Shown here in pieces: positions 42,728 to 55,300 of a stretch of DNA of 64,000 nucleotides. The notes below the pieces were generated by a model. The model was given only the letters and a program-made list of their open reading frames with translations, was not told the origin of the DNA and ran no database searches. The position numbers and the translations under genes are program-made. This DNA is from Maniola hyperantus (lineage: Eukaryota > Arthropoda > Insecta > Lepidoptera > Nymphalidae), in the NCBI RefSeq assembly GCF_902806685.2, contig NC_048541.1, forward strand, positions 16,378,662-16,442,661. Direction: 5' to 3'. The number at the start of each line of letters is the position of its first letter. Position 1 is the stretch's first letter.

Positions 42728-42984
42728 GATTTCCCAAAAAACTCTTAACCTTATTCGTAGACATAAAAAAGCTTGGACAGTGAAAATGTGTATCAAAAAT
42801 TGGAAAAATTGAACCCAATTGCCAAAAAAATACTCACAATGCAATTAAGATTGTGCGGAAAGAAGAAGAAACAAAGAAGGTTTACAGAAGATAAAAAAAA
42901 AAATTTCTTATCCTTACTTAAACAGGGGCCAAAATCATATCGATATTTAATAAAGGTTTTAAAAGATTTAAAAGAAAATAAATA
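42644..42984 (+). pseudogene. out-of-frame remnant of a THAP/P-element-like transposase C-terminus
   Basis: Two overlapping frames carry transposase-like sequence. Frame A (open through to a stop at 42812) reads KEVLSPKCKHLYKKYRISQK and NLIRRHKKAW, a basic coiled-coil-like stretch. Frame B (42773-42985) reads LEKLNPIAKKILTMQLRL, then RRFTEDKKKNFLSLLKQGPK and SYRYL. The '(R)RF/Y-T/S-x-(D/E)-K..LSLxKxxPKxYxxL' pattern is, from memory, that of the helical domain after the THAP and coiled-coil regions in P-element/THAP9-like proteins. A single-base frame change near 42780 would join A to B. Candidate AATAAA sites at about 42977 and 42995 may serve the THAP gene. Confidence 0.55.
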
Positions 42985-43958
42985 AATGTCTTGAAATAAA
43001 ATGTGTTTTTTATTTTTAGAATCAATTAATTTAGGTTAATTAAGTAAAAAACCCTTTAGGTACCTAATAAAACAATTTCAAAATACAAGAAGCCAAAGCT
43101 GCAGGAAAAAAATCCTCTAAAATCCAAAACTAGAATTCAGAGCCGCGCAAAGGAGGCAATTTAAAAAAATATCTTGCTAAGCTATTGGCTCAAATAATCT
43201 GATCCTATTGGTTAGTAGAGAAATAGCAAAATAGAGTTTGACAGATGATCGACCAATCACGGGCTGCATTTCAAGGGTGTCAAAATTTGTTTGCCCGTGA
43301 GCCATCTGATACGTAGTATCCCTATTAATCTGTGGCCCTACCGCGGTAGTTTGACAGCTACAATGTCACGATCGCAATCATCTCTGATTGGTTAATGCTC
43401 GCTCACTATTGGCCACAATGCATTGTTGCTCATTGTTGCAACAAGAATCGCACAAATTCAGCCAATCAGAACAATTGATATTGTAATAATGATTGATGCA
43501 GGTTTTAGACAATCGCCCCGCTGTGCTACCGCGGTTGTTTGACAGCTACAATGTCACGATCGCAATCATCTCTGATTGGTTAATGCTCGCTCACTATTGG
43601 CCACAATGCATTGTTGCTCATTGTTGCAACAAGAATCGCACTAATTCAGCCAATCGGAACAATTGAGATTGTAATAATGATTGATGCAGGTTTTAGACAA
43701 TCGCCCCGCCGGATTCCGAAGACCGACAGCTGGTGTTTCTTAAAAAAAGAAATAAATTATCTATGGTCCACAGTAAAGAATAAATGTATTCATATATTAT
43801 AATACCTACTCTTTGATGTATTCTGTGGTGAAGAATGATGTAAAATGAGAGGTCGTGCAAATTTTTCGATCTAAATTTTGCAAATAGCTATTTAATGTAG
43901 TGAGAAGTGTAGTGTTAATAATAAACAAATCAGTTAAATGACGTGACAGTGACTGAAA
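42985..43958. other. intergenic region between the THAP gene and CEPT1
   Basis: No gene was found. The dominant feature is a 188-base tandem duplication (43340-43712). The stretch 43713-43958 is the likely CEPT1 promoter/5' UTR; no clear promoter element was recognised. Confidence 0.6.
43340..43712. repeat. Rep-H in a 188-base tandem duplication
   Basis: 'ctaccgcggt...gacagctaca' occurs at 43353 and again at 43541. Both units include an extra 'ttgttgctca' duplication not in the other copies. They lie 250 bases upstream of the CEPT1 start codon. Confidence 0.85.
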
Positions 43959-44170
43959 ATGCAGTTCTACAAGGAAAGGATTCTTAACGCTGCCCAGTTA
44001 AAAAGACTTAGTGAACACAAATATTCTTGCACCAGTGCGAGTATATTAGACGCCTGGCTCCAACCATGGTGGTGCTGGCTGGTTTCGAAGACGCCGCTAT
44101 GGCTGGCGCCGAATCTCATTACTATATTAGGTTTAATAGTCAATATCGTCACCACACTTATTTTAATTTG
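43959..44170 (+). CDS. CEPT1: CEPT1 exon 1
   Basis: It encodes 70 codons plus two bases and ends ATTTG|gtaagt. The sequence reads LNAAQLKRLSEHKYSCTSAS, then a Trp-rich segment and APNLITILGLIVNIVTTLIL, the first membrane helix. The antisense 77-codon frame over the same bases is a shadow. Confidence 0.95.
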
Positions 44171-47100
44171 GTAAGTGCCTGTTGTGGCTGTCATTTTCAT
44201 CTCGTTGAACTTTGGTGTTGCGAAAATTGTGTCATAATATAGAGACTAGGGTACCTAACCAGCGGAACGACTTTCATTTTTGTCTAGCCGCGAGCAACTT
44301 TCATAATATAACCTACATTATTATTTTTATAACAGTACTTCGTAAAATTCGGCCTCCGAACTCGGAAGCGCGAGATTTGTATTGGCCGAATAGATTACGA
44401 TTTACGCTTCCCGTTGTATGTAGCCCTCGTATGATTGGCCGAAAGAGTCGCGCCACCTCTGATAAGATATATGCATAATGAATAAATTATTCTTTAGTTT
44501 TTAATTATGATTTAAAAAAAATCCTAATTGGCAGAGTTCATTAGCTTTTGAATGTCTTCCTCATTCAATTTTTTAAATCTTTGCTGGTTCTCAGATAATG
44601 AATGGCTAAGTTATAGGTACTGCATCAAAATGCTAACATATTTTGAAAAATGTACAAGTAAATGAGCTAAAGATCTGATTTTATTGAGAAAACCAGTGAG
44701 ATTTTCATAATTATGTAGACATTTATTTATCTACAAGAGAGATCTACAGAGGTCTATGGCCTTTTAATGGAATAGCTATCTATTTATGTACAAATAAGTA
44801 GCAATTTGAACAGCTGGTTCTATAATTAACTGAGTAAATATATGCAACAATAGAAATACCAATGTTTTACACGTGTTAGAATGCTCAGTTTAGTATTTTT
44901 ATCACATGTGTTATTGAGATAATATTGGTTCTTAGTAAGCACCTACATTATGTATTAGATACTAGGATATATGTGATCTTACATCCTTGATTCAACTGCT
45001 GCAATAAAATCAAGCCTGTCTTGAAAGTTGAAATGCCTAAATAAACTATTAATAAATTAAAATATTTTTATGATTTTATAGTAAAGTGGTCGCAATGGTT
45101 TTCACTTAATTTTTTGGTTTTTTCGTGATTAAGAAACCATGATCTAGATTCTACAGAATAACATCTAGATGCAAAGTTGTTACTGTAAATTCACTAATGT
45201 CTAACTGAATTTTAAGTAAGTAGTAAATAGTTAAGTCTTACATAATAAACACTAGATGATGCCCACGACTTTGTCTGTATGGATTTAGGTTTTTAAAAGT
45301 CCTCAAAAACTCTCTCTATTCTCTTTAATTTTCCGGGATAAAAGTAACCTATGCTAGCGATGCTAGCTGTCTCTGTACCAAATCTCGCCAAAATCGGTTG
45401 AACAGATGGGCCGTGAAAAGCTAGCAGACAGACAGACAGACACACACTTCCTCATTTATAATATTAGTATGGATTAGTCATTATGGTAATGGGAGGTCAT
45501 TGAACATGAACTTGACAGTATGAATGCAAGGCAGATGTCTCCACACAAGGCAATGCCACTTTTGTGCATTAACACACAAATTAACATACAAACAAAATGC
45601 TACAAATGAATCATATTTCCCTTTGTTTTATAGAAGCAGGCATTACTTTCTGGAAATCAATGATAAGCGAGGTTTAGACTAGCAAGAACTTCTTGCAAAT
45701 TATTCCGCAAGTACTTGCAGCATTGTTTACACTACGAGCAATTTTTACATACATTTGTGACTTGCGGCAAGTCCAGCAAGTTACAAAACTTGCAGAAGTG
45801 AGCTTGGCGTGATTGTTTACACGGTAGAAATAGCTTGCGGAAGTCAACTTCTGCAAGTTTTGTTGCTAATCTAAACCTCGCTATACACAAGGAACAAGAA
45901 GCTTGACTTGGTATAATCCACTAAACCAGATAAATCTGCATGGTACAATCTGCAGCATGCAAGACGCACTGCCCATCCTTCTGCTACTACACATGCAGGA
46001 AAAGCAATCAACTAAGTGTGCTCACCACCAACATACACTACCACCATGTATCATCATCATCATCAACAAAAACCCATCGCCAGCTCACTATTGAGCATAG
46101 GTCTCTCAGAATGAGAAGGGTTTGGCCATAGTCTACCACGCTGGCCATGTCCGGATTGGTAGACTTCACACACCTTTGAGAACATCATGGAGAACTTTCA
46201 GGCATGCAGGTTTCCTCACGATGTTTTCCTTCACCGTTGAAGCAAGTGATATTTAATTACTTAGAACATGCATAGCTATGAAAAGTTAGAGATGCATGCC
46301 CGGGATCGAACCCCCGACCTCTGATTAGAAGGCGGACATCTTTACCACTAGGCTATCACAGCTTTATTAGGGAAATACACATGGTTCTTGTAATCATGTG
46401 TATTTCCCTCAGCTCAATTGTTTATAAACACACACAATGGTATTAACAGGAAAAATGTTTGTGTTGCTAATCCTGGAAACTGATTATGAGCATATCCATA
46501 GTAAAGTAAAGTGAGTAAGTTCAACTCACTGCTAGATACTTGGTGTTAATGTTTGTTTTTGTTTTTAATCCAGTAGTTTTGTTTTAAGTAGGATACCGAT
46601 AGACAGGCAACTTTGCGCCAATGTTTTACCCAAGTTCTTGTTTGCCAGGTACAGCCCGGACGCACGGCAAGAGCCGCCGCGATGGGCGTGCGCCGTGTGC
46701 GCGCTGGGGGTGTTCGTGTACCAGAGCCTGGACGCCATCGACGGCAAGCAGGCGCGGCGGACCGGCAGCCAGTCGCCGCTGGGCGAGCTGTTCGACCACG
46801 GCTGCGACAGCATCTCCACCGTGTTCATAGCGCTCGGCGCCTGCATCGCTGTGAAGCTCGGGGACTATCCCACTTGGATGTTCTTCCAGGTTGGTGAATC
46901 ATATAACTCTGCTGTGCTTCCTATATCATTATATAAAATACTAGATGATGCCCGCGACTTCGTCCGCGTGGATTTAGGTTTTAAATATCCCGTGGGAACT
47001 TTTTGATTTTCCAGGATAAAAAGTTCAACTCTATCCCTATGCCAAAAATCTAAATGATTGGTTTGTTTGTCCTTCCTTCATGCCCTATACGCTTAGTTAG

Positions 47101-49235
47101 GTTAGTTAGTATGAAGAAAGGACAAACAAACAAACAAACACACTTTCGCTATAATATTAGTATATTATAGCGAACCAGTAGTAGATGCAGCTGACGTTTC
47201 AAAAATACTTGTAAAAGTTTAATTGAACATATATATATATTTTATAGATTTGCTTGTTGGTCTGTATGTTGTAGTAATATCTAGATAGCTGGATGATAAG
47301 ACAATTTGCAACGGTATCATTACATTATCTTTTCTTATTTATAAATGAAGATCCTATGTTTCAGATAAAATATGATATTCGTATTTTTAGGGTTCCATAT
47401 TATCTCAAAAGAAAAAGGAACCTGTATAGGATCACTTGGTTGTCTGTCTGTCGATCTGTCTGTGCGTCATGTCTGTCAAGAAAACCTATAGGGGAACCTA
47501 TTCATTTATCGTGCAAAATGTCGAAACAATACGACTGTAGTACGGAACCCTCGGTGCGCGAGTCTGACTCACACTTGGCCAGTTTTTTTTTGTAATCAAT
47601 GTTCAAAAACCTTATCGTAGCCAGTCAATACTGAGCTTCAATCTATTGGTATAATAGTAGCAAACAATTTAGATAGCATTCTATTACCAATAAAGATAGA
47701 ATGAATAGCTCATAAGCATTCAATGTATGAATCATTAAATCGATTGTCAGTAGGAGTTGCTAGTTAATGGGGAACAGCTAGATACAAATATACAGGGTGT
47801 AACCAGAACGCTGGCAAAAACGAAGACAGGTGATAGTTCTGATGATTACTGATATGATACCACATAAAAAAAAATCCTACATTATAAAAAAATTAATCAC
47901 TAAATGTGTTGGTCATCGCAAATCTCGAGAACAGCTGAACCGATTTTGCTAATCCTTTTTTTATAATATTCCTTGAAGTACGAGGATGGTACGGAGAGAA
48001 ATTTTTTAATGAATTGACTATTAAGCGGAACGAAGTTCGCCAGGGCAGCTAGTTGCAAATAAAACATCTGACTGACGTTAGAGGTCAACGTACGTTGCGG
48101 AAGTAGGCCACTCGGAGTCAATGCCGCGTCGTAGGTGTGGCATTGACCCGAGTTTTGCACGCTATACATTGCGGGTTTGAAAATCCAAATAACCAAAACT
48201 ACAAAATGAGACAAATGGTTATTGGTATTGGATTGTGTTTAGGTAGTATAACATTGGGGCCGATTCTCTTGTACACAATCTCTAAACTAAACTAAATTAA
48301 CAGGTCTAAATTTAGTGCCATCCTTTTCCGCAAGCAACATTATGAAAGGGATAGCAATAGATTTAGACGTGCCATTTTAGTTTAGTTTAGAGATTGTGTA
48401 CAATGGAATTAGTTACAATAACGCTAAGTTTTTGCTAGCGTTCTGATTATTCCCCGTATTATGTAGATAGTAGTATATAATATGTTTTTTACGAACCTAA
48501 GTAGCATCAGTACCAGCTGTTATGATTCCCCGGTGAGTCAGTATAAGGGCACGGCAGTATTAGGTACTATAGCTAGGTTGCAATCATTTGAAATTAGCAT
48601 TAAGCATGTCTGGTTTTAAGCTGTGATAGCCTAGTGGTTACGTCCGCCCTCTAATCGGAGGTCGGGGGTTCGATCCCGGGCACCTTTAACTTTTCGGAGT
48701 ATTTTTAAGTAATTAAATATCACTTGCTTTAACGGTGAAGGAAAACATCGTGAGGAAACCTGCATGCCACCAGGTTGAGATGAAGTGGCAATAGGCAGGG
48801 CACATAGTTCAAAAACCCAAATTGAATCAAGATTCATTAATTACTAAGTCTCCTGCATTATGTTTTTTTTTTAAATTCATTATAGGCAAACGCTTCACCT
48901 GATGGAAAGTGATGATGCGGCCTAAGATGGGGATGCGTTTACCTAGAAGATGCCTATTCATTCTTGTTTTAAAGATACCCGAGTTGTAGTTGGTAGGAAA
49001 CACATATCGTGGAAGAGTATTCCAAACCTTAGCCATGCGTATGAGGAATGATGACGCAAAACGTTTCGTGCGTGTAGATGGGATGTCGACGACATAAGGA
49101 TGGAAACTCGCCCGACGTCTTGCGGTTCGGTGGTAAAATGGTGAAGGGGGGACAAGATAGATAAGTTCCTGAGCATACTCTCCGAAATATATCCTATAAA
49201 ATACTGATATGTATATATATATATATATATATAAA

Positions 49236-49303
<68 letters not shown>

Positions 49304-52300
49304 TTTATATAACCTCTGTAATAGATTACAGAGGTATTGATTGCAGTTGGATTGCAGTCATGTTGTACATGTAGTTGCAACGCGAGACGTTCAATCAATT
49401 AGCCGTGCGGTGTGTACCTGTGTGATTCATGTCTCACATCGTATTATCCATGATAGGTAGTAGGCCTTCATGTAGAGTTCTTGAGAAGTCTTCTTCTCAA
49501 GAACAAACTAGATAAACAAAGGCATAAACAAAAATATCGGCCAAGTGCGAGTCGGACTCTCGCACGAGGAGTTCCGTACCATTATCTATAAAAACGGCAA
49601 AAAAATTACGTTTGTTGTATGGGAGCCCCCTTAAATATTTATTTTATTCCGTTATTATATTTGACATATCGATTCAGGATCAAACCGAGAGCTTCCTCAA
49701 TCGAGTTCACTCTGGCAGTGGGCCGGTGAAGGTTGTAATGATGAGCGGCAGTTCTTTTGACGCTACTATTTCAAATTGTATACAAGCTTGGAATGATTTG
49801 CATATCGATTTACCGGAAGTATGTCAGCCGTGAACTCTTTTCATTGAATATGCCCAAGGTCTGTACACCGGTCGCCGCGTCGCCTCGGGGACTTACCCGG
49901 AAAATATGCTCCAAGTTTGAATGAATGAAATAATATGCTCATTTTGAATTTATTTTAAGGATAATAGAAACGTAAGAATATTATGCACTACGTTTTAAAA
50001 AATAGAGAGAAGTGTAATTAGGTTATTATGGATAGTCACATAGTGATTAAAAGATCCAAAAAATTCAGAATTAAAAAAAAAGTATGAATGGATGAAATAT
50101 GCTCCAAGTATGAATGGATGAAATATGCTCCAAGTTTGAATGAATGGAATATGCTCATTTTGAATTTATGTTAAGGATAATAAAAACGTAAGAATATTAT
50201 GCACTAAGTTTTAAAAAATAGAGAGAAGTGTAATTAGGTTATTATGGATCTGACATAGTCACATAGTGATTAAAAGATCCCAAAAAATTCAGAATTAAAA
50301 AAAAAAGTATGAATGGATGAAATATGCTCCAAGTTTGAATGAATGAAATATGCTATTATTGTATACCGCAAAATTATAACAGAAAACACACAAAGGAATT
50401 TAAAAAAATATAAGTAGGTACAATTTGGTGGCCTTATAGCGATCGATATAAGGCCTAGCGATCTCTTCCAGGCAACCAAAATGGTGCAAAGGACACAAAT
50501 ATCTATTACTAACTGATGCCCGCGATCGACTTCGTCCGCGTGGATTTAGGTTTTTAAAAATTTCTCTCCAGGTATCAACTATTCAGAGCCTCAATAGCTC
50601 AACCGGTATAGGAGTGGACTGAAAACCGAAAGGTCGACGGTTCAAACCCCGCCCGTTGCACTATTGTCGTACCTACTCCTAGCACAAGCTTGACGCTTAA
50701 TTTGAGAGGAAAGGGGAATATTAGTCATTTAAAAAATGGCTAATATTCTTTTAAAAAAAAAAAAAAACTATACCCATGCGACAAATCATGTCAATCCGTT
50801 GTGACGGGATTGAAAGACGAATCAGTAAACCAACAAACAAACACACTTTTGGATTTATAATAAGGGTAGTGATGGGAGATTTGACATATTATGTCGTAGA
50901 TAATCGCTGGTATTCTCGCGGATGACGGATACAACTCTGATGACGAAGGTGCAGTGCGTAATCGCCGTAACCTGGTACTGGTATTCAAAGTGTTTGAATA
51001 TCGATCTAGCGGAAGTATGTCGACCGTGAACCCGTCACATTGAATAGCCGCAAGGTCCCGAGCTGCCCGAGCACGCCCGGGAGGCTGGCACCGTGCCCAC
51101 TAGCTGCACACATGTGTGCTTTGGAGCTCGAGTTGGGGTGCTGCCAAGTGCTGACAGCGGTTTATTTCGCCCAAATTGGGTGCTCTTTTTAGTATTATGG
51201 CGATAGGATGTCGATAGTTTATAATATACTAGCTGATGCCTACGATTTCGTCCGCGTGGAATTAGGTTTTTTAAAAATCCTGTGGGAGCTCTTTGATTTT
51301 CCGGGATAAAAAGTATAGCAAGCCTATGTCACTCTCCAGGTCTTTATACCCCATACAAAAAATCACGTCAATCCGTTGCACCGTTGCGACGTGACTGAAG
51401 GACAAACCAATAAACACACTTTCGCATTTATAATAAGGGTAACTGATTATTAGCGCACGGCCATAAGCGATAGTTGAGTGCGATATGAGCCGTGATAGCC
51501 TAGTGGTGAGGACGTGATTGAAGGACAAACCAACAAACCAATAAACCAACAAACAAAAACACATTCGCATTTATAATGAGGGTACTATAATTCTTAGCGC
51601 ACGGCCGTAAGCGATAGTTGAGTGCGATATGAGCCGGGATAGCCTAGTGGTTAGGACGTCCATTCAGGAGGTTCGATCCCGGGCACGTACCTCTTAACTT
51701 TTCAGAGTTATTGCGTTTTAAGAAATTAAATATCACTCGCTTTAAGCTGCCCCGGCTTCGGATGGGTAGCTTATTACATTTTTTGTAGGATCTAATTTTT
51801 TGAAAAAATAAAATATAGTAGTTTTCCACGGGTGAAAGAATTTTCCAAATCGGTTCAGTAGTTCCAGAGGTTATTTCTTACAAACTTTACCTCTTTGTAA
51901 TTGAAGTATTGGTAACGTTACGATGTAGGAACCGTAATTTGTTTGCTATACAATTACTGTAACACAGGACAATTTATGTTACGCTCTGGTGGCCGAACTG
52001 CGGGGTCGACGCACCTCACAGCTGTTGCGAAAACTATTTATTAATAGAGCTTTTAGCCTATGTTTTGCAGAAGTTTAGGTATTCGGTAACATAATATTTG
52101 TCTAAATTTATAAAAGGAAAAGGCGACTGACTGATTGGTCTATATACGCACAGCTCAAACTACTGGATGCATCAGGCTGAAATTTGGCATGCAGATAGCT
52201 ATTATGGCGTAAACATCTGCTAAGAAAGGATTTTTGACCCGTTCAACGCTTAATGGAGTAAAATAGGGAATTTAAATTTGTGTAGTCCACGCGGAAAAAG

Positions 52301-55300
52301 TCGTTAAATAAGCTAGTGTAGTATAAAACCTACCTACATTTTTCCCCATATAATTTACGATTACATATTATATATTTATTATATATTTAAAAACAAAAAT
52401 TAACTATAATTTTGTTGTGTTCATAAATTAAACTGGGCACAGCAGAGATTTGAGCCAAGTTCTGTTTTAGATGAAATATGAAATAAATAAATAAAAAACT
52501 TATTTTAAACTAGATGATGCCCGTCTTTCTACTTCGTCCGCGTGGATTTAGGTTTTTAAAAATCTCATGTGAACTCTTTGATTTTTCCTGTATAAAAAGT
52601 ATGCCTATGTCCTTCCCCAGGATGCAAGCTATCTCTGTACCAACTTTCGTCAAAATCGGTTGAATGGTTGGGCCGTGAAAGGCTAGCAGACAGACAGACA
52701 GACATACTTTCGCATTTGTTGTAATATAATATTAATGTTAATATAATATTAATGTAATATTAGTATACATTTTTTAAATTTAATTTTAATTTAAACATCT
52801 TTATTGTTAACAAAATTACAAACAGTTCTTTATTCTTTATTTTCCAGTGTTTTTGCGCCATGACGCTGTTCTACTGCGCGCACTGGCAAGCCTACGTCAC
52901 TGGCACGCTGAAAATGGGACGCATTGACGTCACAGAGGCACAATATGCCATCATTCTCATACACCTCATATCCGCTATATTAGGCCCCGAGTTCTGGACC
53001 ACTCAGGTAATGTAATCTAGATTATTTCTACTACTTACTAGCTGATAATATCTTAGTTCAATTGCAATGATTACAGTACACGTCACGAAAATTGAAAAAG
53101 TAGGTGATTACAGTGCTAAGTTCTACTGAGTTGATATTGTTTTTCCATTTTCATGACGCAAGCTGCAGTAAGTTTGAAATTATATGCTTTTATAAGCTAT
53201 AACTTGGCTTACGTATCATTGCAATTTTACATTAATTATAATCCTGATTGACATGTTACTTAGGCAGGTTAAAATGATCGATTTCTTTTAAAAATACCCA
53301 CATGAATTGTTTACTATATATTTATTATATTTATGCGTGCGATCTGAGCGATGCATAGAAAGTTAACAATGGTAAATGGTAATGCATAATTTGATATGAA
53401 TTAGCGGATTGCATGTGCAATTTATGCATCAAATAAACGCTTTTTTTATAGATAGATGTGATAAAAATGTCCTTCCGAAACTTAAAAGTACATGATGAAA
53501 TACTATTTCTAGAATTATAAAATTTGAAAGTTTATGAAAATCCTTTATGTAAAAAAAAAATTAAATGAAACTAATAGATTTGTTAGATTGATTGCTTGCC
53601 TGCTAAATTATATTACAATTTATTATTTTCAAAAATTGAAATACTTTCTTCCAAATTCTAAACCAATAACAAAATGTATGAACCAAAAATTGAAATGTTA
53701 AAATATATGATGTGTATTGTATGTGTCTTTTGTCAAATATAAATATTATTACTATACAGGGCTATAGGTAATAATCGACGCAATATTAAGTACATATAAG
53801 TTTTCTAAATTATGTAAAAACACAAAAAAATTGCAGTAAGTATGTATATTTTTTTAACCTCCAAGAAATGGTTTTATTTTTTTATTATTTTATTAAGAAA
53901 GAATAAAATTGTATGGCATTGTATTCGTCGTAAAATATAAATTAATTATTGTAAATCACAAGTCACGATCAAATCACAATTATGTAAAATATATAAGAAT
54001 TCTTGATTTTAAAAAGTGATTTGCAAACCTTTTATCGATGTAACCTAGAGTCCTGTATATTTGCAGCTGCTGTAATTTACATTCTATTTTCCGCGAATAT
54101 GTGATAACAACTACATTCTTTATTATCTTTTTCATATAAGGAGCTTTCTTAGCAGCTGATGTCAAATAAAGTATAATACTTTACTTTTATAAGTCGCATC
54201 GGCAAAATTCGATTGCGTAGAAAAGCGCAACCTAACGCTGACAAAAACTACAGCAGTGAAATGCAGACTTTATTGCTTAACGTTAAGATTTAAATAACAA
54301 GAACAACAGAGACTCGTGCTATCTCGCTCGTAATTCGCACGTACATGGCGCATAGGCAACAACCAATAGCGGATGGACGCGCACTATAATTGGCTGAGAT
54401 GTATTCGCGCCATTCAAAAATAAGATTTCTATGCACGTACATCGGCGTATCTTATAAAAGTGGTAGTGTTATACACTTAGGGCCGGTTGTTTCAAACCAT
54501 TGGTCTTCGTAAGATACGTTCGTTAAACTTTAACAGACGTAGATGAACTTTAACATCTGTTAATTTAAGTGCGTTGCTCCATTGTACAAAAAAACTGTTC
54601 GTCATTGTTATTTTGGTTGCGAAACTAACCCTAAAAATTAACTTACTTCTCCGTATCCTTTTTTTATTTCATTTTAAGTATATTAAATTATATACATAGT
54701 TATTAATATTGCTACTTCGAATTTTAAACACTTTTTCTTTCTTACAAATTCTCTTTCATCTTCAAAAAAACTACCATTAAAAGCTTTGAAAATTGATTCC
54801 ATTGTAATTTGTAAATAAAATATTCCGTTTGTAAGAAGTATGAAGTTACGAACTGATTTGACGATCACCAATGGCGTCAGCACCGGTTAACGTAAACGTT
54901 ACTTTTTAACGAACGTTAGCGCTAATAGATGCTGAATCAACGCTTTTTCTTTACTCACGTTCGTTAGCGCTATATTTAAAGGTTACGTGTCCGTCAAAGT
55001 TTGTTGAAACAACCGGCCCTTAGTTTCCTACAGAATAATTATTGTAGTGTAAAGATTGGTAGAAAATTAGTGCCAAGAGACTTGTTATGTGAAAAAGATA
55101 TAAATAAAGGACCATAGATATTATGGGCTAACCCTCAACAGTTGTGATGCCGATGTCAAATGAAAGGTATTAACTCAGCTGACATGTCACTCCAGGTCTT
55201 TAAAGTATGCCCATGCGACTCCGTTGCGACGTGATTGAAGGACAAACCAAAAAACCGACAAACCTGTTTGCGTTTATAATATGGGTAGTAATAGTGAAAG

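Noticed and set aside
48631..48690. tRNA-like sequence with clear A and B boxes
   Set aside because: It belongs to a truncated SINE-A with the usual body downstream.
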